NCBI GenBank assembly: GCA_031119155.1
Contig: JAVHYH010000032.1
Span: forward strand, 1-16,554
Reading direction: 5' to 3'
Length of the DNA stretch: 16,554 bases
Source: Brevundimonas sp.
Lineage (GTDB): Bacteria; Pseudomonadota; Alphaproteobacteria; Caulobacterales; Caulobacteraceae
Shown here: piece by piece, positions 5,030 through 12,715 of the stretch
How the letters are laid out: each line of letters opens with the position of its first letter
How positions within the stretch are numbered: position 1 is the stretch's first letter
The notes under the pieces: generated by a model
What the model was told of the DNA's origin: nothing
The model's input: only the letters and a program-made list of their open reading frames with translations
The model's database searches: none
Translations under genes and position numbers: made by a program

Positions 5030-7956
5030 GCCGGGTCCTCCGGCCTGGGTTGGCCTGTCTGTCTGGCCTTACGCAGGGACTGGTGCGCCAGGGCGACCAG
5101 CATCATCACCGTCGCGCCGACGACGAGGATGACGACGCCGAGGTCGAACGCCACGGCGCTGGCGATCGGGACGCGGCCCAGCAGCGGCAGGTCGGCGTAC
5201 TGGAAGGCGGACGTGAGGAAGGGGCGTCCGAACGCCCAGGAGCCGGCGCCCGCGACAATGGCGATCAGCAGGCCCGAGCCGATCCAGACCGCCGGACGGA
5301 TTTCCAGCCGGTCCTCCACCCAGCGCGCGCCGGAGGCCATGTATTGCAGCACGAAGGCGACCGACAGCGCGATGCCCGCCGCGAAACCGCCGCCGGGCAG
5401 GTCATGGCCGCGCAGGAACAGGTGCACGGCCAGCAGGATGACGAACGGGAACATCCAGCGCATGACGACCTGGGGGACGAGCATGGTCTCCTTGAGGGTG
5501 TCGCCCTCCCCCCGGTTCTCGCGGCGGCGGTCAGCGGCCGCCTGCACCCGCTTCTGGGCCGGTTGCGGCAGGGTGTCCTCATAGGGCCTGAACCGGCGCA
5601 GGAGGACAAAGACCGTCAGGCCGACGATGCCGAGCACGGTGATCTCGCCGAAGGTGTCGAAGGCCCGGAAGTCGACCAGGATGACGTTCACGAGGTTGCG
5701 GCCGCCCGCCAGCTTGTAGGCCTGCTCGACATAGTATTGCGACACGCCGTCCACGAGCGCCGGACGGGTCATCACCGCCCAGGCGGCGATGGACAGGCCG
5801 AGGCCGACGGCCGCCGCGATGACCAAATCGACACGGCGACGCAGGCGCGAGCGGCGTTCCAGATGGGCCGGGACACGGATCGATTCCAGTCGCTTGGGCA
5901 GCCAGCGCAGGCCCAGCAGCAGCAGCACCGTGGTGACGATCTCGACCAGAAGCTGGGTGATGGCGAGGTCTGGCGCGGACAGCCAGAGGAAGGACAGGCA
6001 ACTGGCCAGCCCGGCGCCGCCCATCAGCACAACTGCGGCCAGGCGATGGTATTTCGCCTGCCAGGCCGCGGCGACGGCGCAGGCGCCGCCGACCAGCCAC
6101 AGGAGGGCGAAGGCGATCTCCGGCAGGGCGGGCGCGCCCAGAACCGGCCTGGCCAGGGCGAAACCGCCGCCCCCGACGGCGGCGACGACCGCCATGACCA
6201 GGGCGAACAGGATGATGGACCGCAACTGATGCTGCACGCCGCGCGCGCCGAACACCTTCTGCGTCGCCTCGGCCAGGCGGAAGACGCCGGTCATGGCCTT
6301 CTCGAAAAGATAGCCGCCGTTCAGCCAGCGAACGCCCAGCGGTCCCCCGCCTGTGTTCACATTGATCTGCCGCCCGAAGATCACATAGAGGCCGACGCCG
6401 GTCGCCAGCGCCAGCACGCTGAGCAGCAGGGGCAGGTTGAAGCCGTGCCAGATCTTCAGGCTGTAGTACGGCAGGTCCGCTCTCACCATCGAGACCGCCG
6501 CGCTCTGCAGGAACGGGCCGACCGTGAGGGCGGGCAGGATGCCCACCACCAGACAGAGCAGCACGAGGATCTCGACCGGGCGACGCATCCACGCCGGCGG
6601 CTCGTGAGGGACGCGATCCAGCGCCGTCGGCGCCGGGCCGAAGAAGGTCGCATGGATGAAGCGCAGGGAATACAGGACGCTGAAGGCGCTCGCGAGCGTG
6701 GCGAGGATGGGCAGGGCCGTCGCCAGCGGATGCCGCCCTGCCCCGGCCACGGCCTCGGCCAGGAACATCTCCTTGGACAGGAAGCCGTTCAGCAGCGGCA
6801 CCCCGGCCATGGCGGCGGCGGCGACGATGGCCAGCACCGCCGTGACCGGCATGAATTTGAACAGGCCGCTGAGCTTGCGCATGTCGCGCGACCCGGCCTC
6901 GTGGTCGATGATCCCCGCCGCCATGAACAGCGACGCCTTGAAGGTGGCGTGGTTGACCAGATGGAACAGGGCCGCGATCGCGCCCAGCTCCGTGCCCAGC
7001 CCCAACAGCAGGACGATCAGGCCCAGATGGCTGATGGTCGAATAGGCCAGCAAGCCTTTCAGATCGTGCTGGAAGATGGCGCTCCAGGCGCCGACCAGAA
7101 GGGTGATGAGCCCGGCCCCGCCGACGAGGGCCAACCACATCGGGGTCTCGGCGAAAATCGGCCAGACCTGGATCAGAACGAAAATGCCGGCCTTCACCAG
7201 CGTCGCCGAGTGCAGATAGGCGCTGACCGGCGTCGGCGCCGCCATCGCGCGCGGCAGCCAGAAGTGGAACGGGAACTGGGCGCTCTTGGTCATCGCCCCG
7301 ACCAGGATGAAGCCCAGCGCCAGCGTGTGGCGCGGGTCGGCCAGGATCACATCCTTCGCCTCGAGCACCGCCTGCAGGTCGTAGCTGCCGGCGATCTGGC
7401 CCAGCAGCACCATGCCGATCAGCAGGCCCAGCCCCCCGGTCGCGGTGACGGTCAGGGCCATCCGCGCGCCCTCACGGGCCAGCGGGTTCTGGTTCCAGTA
7501 GCCGATCAGCAGGAAGGAGAAGAGGCTGGTCAGCTCCCAGAAGACGACCATCTGGATCAGGTTGCCCGACAGCACCAGCCCCTGCATGGCTCCCATGAAG
7601 GCCAGCAGGAAGGAGAAGAACCGGGGCACCGGATCCTTGGGCGACATGTAATATCGGGCGTACAGCACCACGAGCGCGCCGATCCCCATCACCAGGGCGC
7701 TGAACAGCCACGACACCCCGTCGAGCCGCAGGACCAGATCGAGCCCCAGCGAAGGGATCCAGGGAATGTCGAGGCGAAGGATCTCGCCGTCCTGGAACCG
7801 GGGCCACAGCAGGGCCAGGCCGACGACATTGGTGAAGGCCACCGCCCACGACAGCACGGCCGCAGCGGTTCTCGCATGCCGCGGCAGGCCGGCGGCGATG
7901 ACAGCCCCGCCGAACGGCAGGGCGATGAGAAGAACCAGCAGCAACCCGGTGGTCAT
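5026..7956 (-). CDS. mrpA: Mrp-type Na+/H+ antiporter subunit A with fused B domain
   Basis: The 976-residue protein joins MrpA and MrpB, as in group-2 (PhaAB/MnhA-B fusion) systems. The NuoL-like part carries Glu141 (FWELTSLFSFLLIGYW), Lys224 (AMTKSAQFPFHFWLPRAM) and Lys255 (HSATLVKAGIFVL), at the positions of the essential residues of Bacillus MrpA. The MrpA-specific C-terminal region follows (APDLAITQLLVEIVTTVLLL; FDTFGEITVLGIVGLTVFVL). From about residue 823 the MnhB domain begins (TMLVPQVVMRWMFPF), with RGHDLPGGGFAAGIALS near 849-865. The complex exchanges monovalent cations for protons and supports pH and salt homeostasis. The start is the ATG at 7956 with GGAG about 12 nt upstream, a rather long spacing. 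It is the first gene of the operon; I found no convincing promoter. Confidence 0.95.
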   Translation of the reverse strand: MTTGLLLVLLIALPFGGAVIAAGLPRHARTAAAVLSWAVAFTNVVGLALLWPRFQDGEILRLDIPWIPSLGLDLVLRLDGVSWLFSALVMGIGALVVLYARYYMSPKDPVPRFFSFLLAFMGAMQGLVLSGNLIQMVVFWELTSLFSFLLIGYWNQNPLAREGARMALTVTATGGLGLLIGMVLLGQIAGSYDLQAVLEAKDVILADPRHTLALGFILVGAMTKSAQFPFHFWLPRAMAAPTPVSAYLHSATLVKAGIFVLIQVWPIFAETPMWLALVGGAGLITLLVGAWSAIFQHDLKGLLAYSTISHLGLIVLLLGLGTELGAIAALFHLVNHATFKASLFMAAGIIDHEAGSRDMRKLSGLFKFMPVTAVLAIVAAAAMAGVPLLNGFLSKEMFLAEAVAGAGRHPLATALPILATLASAFSVLYSLRFIHATFFGPAPTALDRVPHEPPAWMRRPVEILVLLCLVVGILPALTVGPFLQSAAVSMVRADLPYYSLKIWHGFNLPLLLSVLALATGVGLYVIFGRQINVNTGGGPLGVRWLNGGYLFEKAMTGVFRLAEATQKVFGARGVQHQLRSIILFALVMAVVAAVGGGGFALARPVLGAPALPEIAFALLWLVGGACAVAAAWQAKYHRLAAVVLMGGAGLASCLSFLWLSAPDLAITQLLVEIVTTVLLLLGLRWLPKRLESIRVPAHLERRSRLRRRVDLVIAAAVGLGLSIAAWAVMTRPALVDGVSQYYVEQAYKLAGGRNLVNVILVDFRAFDTFGEITVLGIVGLTVFVLLRRFRPYEDTLPQPAQKRVQAAADRRRENRGEGDTLKETMLVPQVVMRWMFPFVILLAVHLFLRGHDLPGGGFAAGIALSVAFVLQYMASGARWVEDRLEIRPAVWIGSGLLIAIVAGAGSWAFGRPFLTSAFQYADLPLLGRVPIASAVAFDLGVVILVVGATVMMLVALAHQSLRKARQTGQPRPEDPA

Positions 7957-8067
7957 GCGTGAGCGATACTCCAGAGGTGGGGGCGGCCAGCCTTAGCCCA
8001 TGCGGACTGATTCAGCACAGTCGGCAAATGGCCGCGTCGATCCGCCCCATGACCGGGCACTGACTTG

Positions 8068-8088
8068 TTCGTTCAAAGCCTGAACGAA
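8068..8088. promoter_or_regulatory. Perfect 8-bp inverted repeat between divergent genes
   Basis: TTCGTTCA (8068-8075) and TGAACGAA (8081-8088) are perfectly complementary around AAGCC. The dyad sits between the mrpA start (7956) and the TTG start at 8102, just 2 nt before the AGGAG Shine-Dalgarno sequence. It could be a repressor operator for the divergent promoters or a leader hairpin of the plus-strand gene. No regulator is encoded beside it. Confidence 0.45.
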
Positions 8089-8101
8089 AAAGGAGAACGG
8101 C

Positions 8102-8497
8102 TTGGCGAGGATCCAGTTTGATCACCACGATGACCGCAAGGACGCCGCCGCCGCGCTCGTCTCCCTGAGGGAGGTTGGAATGAAACCGGACGACGTCGGT
8201 TCCCTTTGGGGCCTGCACGATCAGGGTGCGGCCTTCGACAGCCCGTCTGAAACCCCGCACGACCTCTATGAGGCGACGCTGGCCGGGGTTGGCCCGGTGC
8301 AGATGTCGGGCTGGGTGGCCGTGGCGGCGATCGCGGCGATGAGAACCACAACCTCGCCGAACCTGACGGAGGTTCTGGCCGATGCGGACCTCGATGACGC
8401 GGAACGGTCGCGCATCCTCGATACCCTCGCCGCCGGCGGCGGGGTCGTTGGTGTGAAGGCGCGTGAGAGTCTGGCTGCGGACGACGACCTGGTCTGA
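8102..8497 (+). CDS. Small hypothetical protein, possibly related to the general stress protein 17M/YflT type
   Basis: The 131-residue protein starts at a TTG (8102) with a strong AGGAG (8091-8095) 6 nt upstream; that pairing decides the start. It is soluble and acidic. The N terminus (RIQFDHHDDRKDAAAALVSL) followed by REVGMKPDDVGSLW resembles the short ferredoxin-like alpha/beta unit of general-stress 17M/YflT domains (strand, then a helix of the DAxAALxxLxxxG type). The end, ERSRILDTLAAGGGVVGVKA, resembles the closing GGxxVxV strand of that family. The glycine-rich middle hydrophobic segment common in longer members is short here (GPVQMSGWVAVAAIAAM). Family assignment is my reading of a faint pattern. 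It is divergent from the Mrp operon and 158 bp upstream of the TonB receptor. Confidence 0.65.
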   Translation: MARIQFDHHDDRKDAAAALVSLREVGMKPDDVGSLWGLHDQGAAFDSPSETPHDLYEATLAGVGPVQMSGWVAVAAIAAMRTTTSPNLTEVLADADLDDAERSRILDTLAAGGGVVGVKARESLAADDDLV

Positions 8498-8591
8498 CGA
8501 TACCGGGCCAGTTCCAGGGGCCGTGTGGACGGCGAAATAACGCTGTTGGACCCGGAAACCTCACCGGATCCATGGCGTTTGGACCGGGCTG

Positions 8592-8608
8592 TTCGGAAAC
8601 TTCCCGAA
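8592..8608. promoter_or_regulatory. Imperfect dyad upstream of the TonB-dependent receptor gene
   Basis: TTCGGAA (8592-8598) and TTCCCGAA (8601-8608) form a dyad with one extra C in the right arm, 48 bp before the receptor ATG. It lies in the 158-bp gap 8498-8655, where I otherwise see no clear promoter, RNA or terminator. It could be an operator, but chance is also plausible. Confidence 0.25.
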
Positions 8609-8655
8609 ACCAAGTTCGTGTCAGACGGGGGTCTGGTGCGCGCCCTGGACGACCT

Positions 8656-11292
8656 ATGACTTCAGTACGCCGGCTGCTGTGTTGCGCCGCTCTTTCTCCG
8701 CTCGCTTTCGCTTCAGCCGCCGTCGCCCAGACTTCGGGAGGCCAGACTTCCGGAGCCCAGACGCCTGCCGGACAAACGCCGGACCGGTCAGCGACATCCT
8801 CCGCGACCCAGCTTGGCGAGGTGGTCGTCACGGGCTCGCGCGACAGCCTGACCAGCGCGCGGAACCTCAAGCGCAACGCCGACGAGGTGATCGACGTCAT
8901 CGTCGCCGAGGACATCGGCAAGCTGCCGGACAGCAATGCCTCGGAATCGCTGGCGCGCGTCACGGGCGTTCAGGTTGAGCGCGGCGCCGGCGAAGCCGGT
9001 CGTGTGCTGGTTCGCGGGCTTCCGGATGTGGCCACCAGCTACAACGGTCGGGATATCTTCACCGCCGAAGGCCGAGGCGTGGCGATGCAGGACTTCCCCG
9101 CCTCGGCCGTCGCCGCGCTGGAGGTGTTCAAGTCCAGCTCCGCCTGGCGGCTGGAGAGCGGCATCGCCGGATTGATCAATGTGCGCTCGCGCCGGCCCTT
9201 CGATTTCGACGGGCGCGAAATCGCCGGCGGGGTCCGCTACACCTACGCCAACCAGTCCGGATCCTATGATCCCAACGCCGACATCCTGATCAGCGACCGC
9301 TGGAGCACCGGCGTCGGCGAGATCGGGGCGCTGGTGAACCTGTCCTACACCAGCCTGAACTACCTCGACTCGGTCCGCTGGGGCTCGGGCGTGGTGGGCA
9401 CGGTGACCGACCAGACCGCCGATCCGGCGCTGGCCGGGGCTCGCTTCCCGGACGCGGTCGGCGTCTTCTACGGCACGGGCGACCGCTGGCGACCCTCGGC
9501 CAATATCGCTCTGCAGTGGCGACCGTCCGACGCGCTGGAGCTCTATATCGACGGCCTGTACCAGGGCTATCGCGGCAAGGTTTCGGACCGGCAGTTCACC
9601 GTCCCGCTCTATGCCGAGGGCACGACGTTCGAGAATGTGGTCCTGCGGTCGGGCGGCGATGTTCGCAGTCTGACGGCGTCCGGCGGCCTGCGCCCCGAGA
9701 TGTGGCAGGGCGCCAATGCGGGCCGCACCGACACTTGGCAGGTGGCGATCGGCGGCGTCTATACGACCGGCGATCTGGAATGGTCATTCGACCTGGCCCG
9801 GACCGACAGCACCTTCGGCAACTCGATCAACAGCTTCGACACGGCGCTGGCGTCCACGCCCGTGGTGGATATCGACTTTGACACGCCGCGTGAGGACGGC
9901 GGCGTCGTCTTCGGTTTCCGCGATTTCGATCTGACCGATCCCGCCAACTACATCTATCGCGGCCTGTTTGATCGCCGTCACGAAGGCCGGGGCGACGACG
10001 TGCAGTTCCGCACTGACCTGAACTGGCAGATCAACGGCGACCTGCTGACCGACCTGCGGGTCGGCCTGCGCTACGTCGACCGCAACGCCGCCTATGAGAA
10101 CGGCGAGCGATATCTGAACCAGGAAGCGCTGGGCCTGCCCCTGACCGCCCTGCCGCTGGATCTGACGCTGGCCGAGGAAGGGTTCAACGGCGACGGTGTG
10201 CAGCCGGTGCGGACCTGGGTGACGCCGACCTATGACAGCATCCGGCGCAACATCGATCAGCTGCGCGCCCTCGCCGGCTTCGCCCCGGGCCATCCGCCGA
10301 TCATTCCCGAACAGAGCTTCAGCGCCGGGGAAACGGCTCTGGCGGGCTATGTCCAGACCGGGTTCGCCCTCCCCTTCCTCGGGCATTCGCTAGAAGGCGA
10401 TATCGGGGTTCGGGTGGTGGAGACCGAGGTCACCGTCAACGGCACGACCCGCGACACGGCGGGCGACGAGGAAACCTTCACGCCGGTGTCCCGGACCAGC
10501 CGCTATGTCGACGTGCTGCCCAGCCTGAACCTGCGCCTGCCGCTGTCCGAACAGGTGCAACTCAGGTTCGCGGCGAACAAGACGCGGACCCGGCCGGCTT
10601 TCGGGCAGATGAACCCCGGCCTGTTCGTATCACCCAATCCCGACAGCTCGGGCCTGCGTGTCGCCAGCGGCGGCAACATCGACCTGCAGCCGATCGAGTC
10701 GGTGAACTACGACGCGACGCTGGAGTATTATTTCTCGGATCGCGGCTGGGCGACGCTAGGCGTGTTCCGGCGCGACATCGACGGCTTCATCGTCAACGAG
10801 ACGGTGGACGTCGAGGATCCGGTCTATGGCGAACTGCGGATCACGCGGCCCCAGAACCTCGACGCGGCCAGCCTTCAGGGCGTCGAGGCGGCCTTCACGA
10901 CCTTCCTGGATTACGAGAGCGCGCCGGACTGGCTGAGGCCGTTCGGGGTGCAGATCAACGGGACGTACATCGACGGCGACCTGCCGTTCGTGTCGAAATA
11001 CTCCTACAACCTCGTGGGCCTGTATGAGACCGGGCCGTTCTCGGCGCGGGTCGCCTGGAACCTGCGCACCCGGTACGGCAACGGCGTGGTCGGCGAATAT
11101 GTCGATGACGTCGGGCGGCTGGACGTCTCGGCCAGCTGGTCGCCGACGGATCAGATCACGCTGGCGTTCGACGCCTCGAACCTGCTCGGCGAGCCGTTCG
11201 AGACCTTCTTCGACTATGGCGGCGGCCTGTACCAGCGGGACGTCCGGCGCGAGGAGACGATCTATTCGCTGGCGCTGAGATATCGCTACTGA
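8656..11292 (+). CDS. TonB-dependent outer-membrane receptor
   Basis: The 878-residue protein has a signal peptide (MTSVRRLLCCAALSPLAFAS, then AAVA, cleavage likely after Ala24). A TonB-box-like LGEVVVTGSR lies at 53-62. The plug domain (about 70-185) includes EDIGKLPDSNASESLARVTG and RVLVRGLPDVATSYNGRDIF, patterns typical of the Xanthomonas/Caulobacter receptor class (TIGR01782-like). A large beta-barrel follows and ends in SLALRYRY with a terminal aromatic residue. It imports a scarce nutrient across the outer membrane using TonB-ExbBD energy; substrate unknown, with no adjacent catabolic or siderophore genes. I chose ATG 8656 because the signal peptide begins there; reading from 8572 adds 28 charged residues that would spoil it. 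Its stop is 3 bp from that of the convergent dehydrogenase gene. Confidence 0.93.
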   Translation: MTSVRRLLCCAALSPLAFASAAVAQTSGGQTSGAQTPAGQTPDRSATSSATQLGEVVVTGSRDSLTSARNLKRNADEVIDVIVAEDIGKLPDSNASESLARVTGVQVERGAGEAGRVLVRGLPDVATSYNGRDIFTAEGRGVAMQDFPASAVAALEVFKSSSAWRLESGIAGLINVRSRRPFDFDGREIAGGVRYTYANQSGSYDPNADILISDRWSTGVGEIGALVNLSYTSLNYLDSVRWGSGVVGTVTDQTADPALAGARFPDAVGVFYGTGDRWRPSANIALQWRPSDALELYIDGLYQGYRGKVSDRQFTVPLYAEGTTFENVVLRSGGDVRSLTASGGLRPEMWQGANAGRTDTWQVAIGGVYTTGDLEWSFDLARTDSTFGNSINSFDTALASTPVVDIDFDTPREDGGVVFGFRDFDLTDPANYIYRGLFDRRHEGRGDDVQFRTDLNWQINGDLLTDLRVGLRYVDRNAAYENGERYLNQEALGLPLTALPLDLTLAEEGFNGDGVQPVRTWVTPTYDSIRRNIDQLRALAGFAPGHPPIIPEQSFSAGETALAGYVQTGFALPFLGHSLEGDIGVRVVETEVTVNGTTRDTAGDEETFTPVSRTSRYVDVLPSLNLRLPLSEQVQLRFAANKTRTRPAFGQMNPGLFVSPNPDSSGLRVASGGNIDLQPIESVNYDATLEYYFSDRGWATLGVFRRDIDGFIVNETVDVEDPVYGELRITRPQNLDAASLQGVEAAFTTFLDYESAPDWLRPFGVQINGTYIDGDLPFVSKYSYNLVGLYETGPFSARVAWNLRTRYGNGVVGEYVDDVGRLDVSASWSPTDQITLAFDASNLLGEPFETFFDYGGGLYQRDVRREETIYSLALRYRY
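8728..8787 (+). repeat. Four tandem 15-bp coding repeats (QTxxx pentapeptides)
   Basis: Residues 25-44 of the receptor read QTSGG, QTSGA, QTPAG, QTPDR, encoded by four degenerate 15-bp units that start exactly at the predicted signal-peptidase cleavage point. They form a flexible periplasmic linker before the TonB box. Their in-frame length means copy-number change would alter linker length without frameshift. Confidence 0.6.
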
Positions 11293-11307
11293 CCGTCAGG
11301 CGGTCGG
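11289..11307. terminator. Hairpin at the convergent gene ends
   Basis: CTGACCG (11289-11295) pairs with CGGTCGG (11301-11307) around TCAGG, seven pairs with one T-G wobble. It covers both stop codons, of the receptor (11290-11292) and of the minus-strand dehydrogenase (11296-11298). It might end transcription from both sides, but no T-tract follows on either strand. Confidence 0.35.
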
Positions 11308-12165
11308 CTTGCGATCCTGCAGACGGGCGGCGAGGCTGGAGGTGTCCCAGCGGGCGCCGCCCATGGCCTGCACCTCGGAATAGAACTGGTCGATCAGGGC
11401 GGTCAGGGCCAGATGACTGCCGTTGGCGCGGGCCTCGTCCAGCACCAGACCCAGATCCTTGCGCATCCAGTCGACGGCGAAGCCGAAGTCGAACTGGCCC
11501 GCGGCCATGGTCTTCCAGCGGTTTTCCATCTGCCAGGACTGGGCGGCGCCCTTGGAGATGGCGTCCAGCACGGCGTCGGTGTCCAGATCGGCCGACTGGG
11601 CGAAATGCACCGCCTCGGCGAGGCCCTGAACCACGCCGGCGATGCAGATCTGGTTGGCCATCTTGGTCAGCTGGCCTGCGCCCGCCGGGCCCATGTGCTT
11701 GATGGCCTTCGAATAGGCCTTCAGCGCCGGTTCGACGCGCGACAGGGCGTCGGCGTCTCCGCCGGCCATGACGCTGAGCTGGCCGTTCTCGGCGCCCGCC
11801 TGACCGCCGGAGACCGGGGCGTCGAGGAAGACGGCCCCCTGCCCTGCGGCCAGTTCGGCCATCTCGCGGGCGACCCTGGCGGAGGTGGTGGTGTGGTCGA
11901 CGATGACCGCGCCCGCGGCCAAATGCGGCAGGGCCTCGATCACGACCTGACGGACGTCATCGTCATTGCCGACGCACAGGATGAACAGTTCGGCGCCCGC
12001 GGCGGCCTCGGCCACCGTCGCGGCGAAGGCGCCGCCGTGGGCTTCGGTCCAGGCCCGCGCCTTGTCCGGCGAGCGGTTGTAGCCGGTGACCGGATAGCCG
12101 GCCGCGATCAGGTGGCGCGCCATCGGGGCGCCCATGACGCCGAGGCCTGCGAAGGCGGTCTTCAT
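11296..12165 (-). CDS. Beta-hydroxyacid dehydrogenase (3-hydroxyisobutyrate dehydrogenase family)
   Basis: The 289-residue enzyme has the NAD(P)-binding motif AFAGLGVMGAPMARHL (residues 4-19) and the substrate-binding motif DAPVSGGQAGAENGQLSVMA (115-134). The catalytic Lys168 lies in GAGQLTKMANQI, and VDWMRKDLGL supplies the downstream Lys236/Asp237 motif. Members of this family (3-hydroxyisobutyrate dehydrogenase, tartronate semialdehyde reductase, glyoxylate/succinic semialdehyde reductase) oxidise or reduce short beta-hydroxyacids in the cytosol; the exact substrate cannot be read from sequence. The start is ATG 12165, whose ATGA overlaps the flavin reductase stop; the frame is open further upstream, but only as a shadow of that gene. 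The two genes form a minus-strand pair. Confidence 0.93.
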   Translation of the reverse strand: MKTAFAGLGVMGAPMARHLIAAGYPVTGYNRSPDKARAWTEAHGGAFAATVAEAAAGAELFILCVGNDDDVRQVVIEALPHLAAGAVIVDHTTTSARVAREMAELAAGQGAVFLDAPVSGGQAGAENGQLSVMAGGDADALSRVEPALKAYSKAIKHMGPAGAGQLTKMANQICIAGVVQGLAEAVHFAQSADLDTDAVLDAISKGAAQSWQMENRWKTMAAGQFDFGFAVDWMRKDLGLVLDEARANGSHLALTALIDQFYSEVQAMGGARWDTSSLAARLQDRKPTA

Positions 12166-12665
12166 TGGTCTGCTCCCAGCGACCCGAACCGGCCGCGCCA
12201 GAAGGTCAGGGCGTCGCCCTCGGCGGTATCGAAGGCCAGAACCCGGCCGACGACGACCATGTGGTCGCCCATCTGGATGCGGTCGTGGACCGCGCATTCG
12301 AACCGGGCCAGCGCCTCGGGCAGGCAGGGTGGGCCGTTCTCGCGTCGCTCGAACTCGCCGGGCTTCAGCAGGGCCACGCCCCTGGCGAACCGCTCGGCGG
12401 TCGCCCGATCTTCCGCCGGCAGCACATGGACGGCGAAATGTTCGGCGGCGGCGAAGATGGGCCAGCGCTCGGAGCGCTCGTCGATGCACCACAGCAGAAG
12501 GCGCGGCTCCAGCGAGACCGAGGTGAAGGAGTTGATGGTCAGACCGAGCGGTCCCTGCGGGCTGTCGGCCGTGACCACGCACACGCCGGTCGCGAACGAT
12601 CCCAGCGCCCGGCGGTAGGCCCGGGTTTCGTCGGTCGGGTGCTCTGGCGGCGGTTCAAGCGTCAC
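12162..12665 (-). CDS. Flavin reductase family protein (FMN-binding, HpaC/RutF-like)
   Basis: The 167-residue protein matches the flavin reductase-like, FMN-binding split-barrel family. YRRALGSFATGVCVVTADS lies at about 17-35, and GLTINSFTSVSLEPRLLLWC at 41-60. HFAVHVLPAEDR and MGDHMVVVGRVLAF also fit the family, and length is typical. Such proteins use NAD(P)H to reduce free FMN or FAD, usually for a partner monooxygenase. No monooxygenase is visible in the window; the coupled downstream gene is a beta-hydroxyacid dehydrogenase. The start is a GTG at 12665, with only a weak G-rich Shine-Dalgarno stretch (GGCACGGGGC). The start region faces the motB leader, so the two promoters lie within about 125 bp. 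Confidence 0.9.
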   Translation of the reverse strand: MTLEPPPEHPTDETRAYRRALGSFATGVCVVTADSPQGPLGLTINSFTSVSLEPRLLLWCIDERSERWPIFAAAEHFAVHVLPAEDRATAERFARGVALLKPGEFERRENGPPCLPEALARFECAVHDRIQMGDHMVVVGRVLAFDTAEGDALTFWRGRFGSLGADQ

Positions 12666-12715
12666 GCCCCGTGCCTACGGTCCCCTGCCCCGCAAAACAA
12701 GCGCGATCAGGCCGG

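Noticed and set aside
5050..7962. 970-codon open frame on the plus strand opposite mrpA
   Set aside because: It lies entirely antisense to a clear Mrp gene, is rich in Gln, Arg, Asp and Gly without domains, and reflects GC-rich codon bias of the real gene.
8546..8585. Repeated TTGGACC words before the TonB receptor
   Set aside because: Only two short copies with differing flanks; too short to call a regulatory repeat in GC-rich DNA.
8572..8655. Upstream extension of the TonB receptor by 28 residues
   Set aside because: The added Arg-rich segment would precede and disrupt the clear signal peptide that begins at 8656.
12166..12582. N-terminal extension of the beta-hydroxyacid dehydrogenase
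   Set aside because: The extra sequence is an out-of-frame reading of the flavin reductase; the Rossmann motif begins at ATG 12165, which has a coupled ATGA start.
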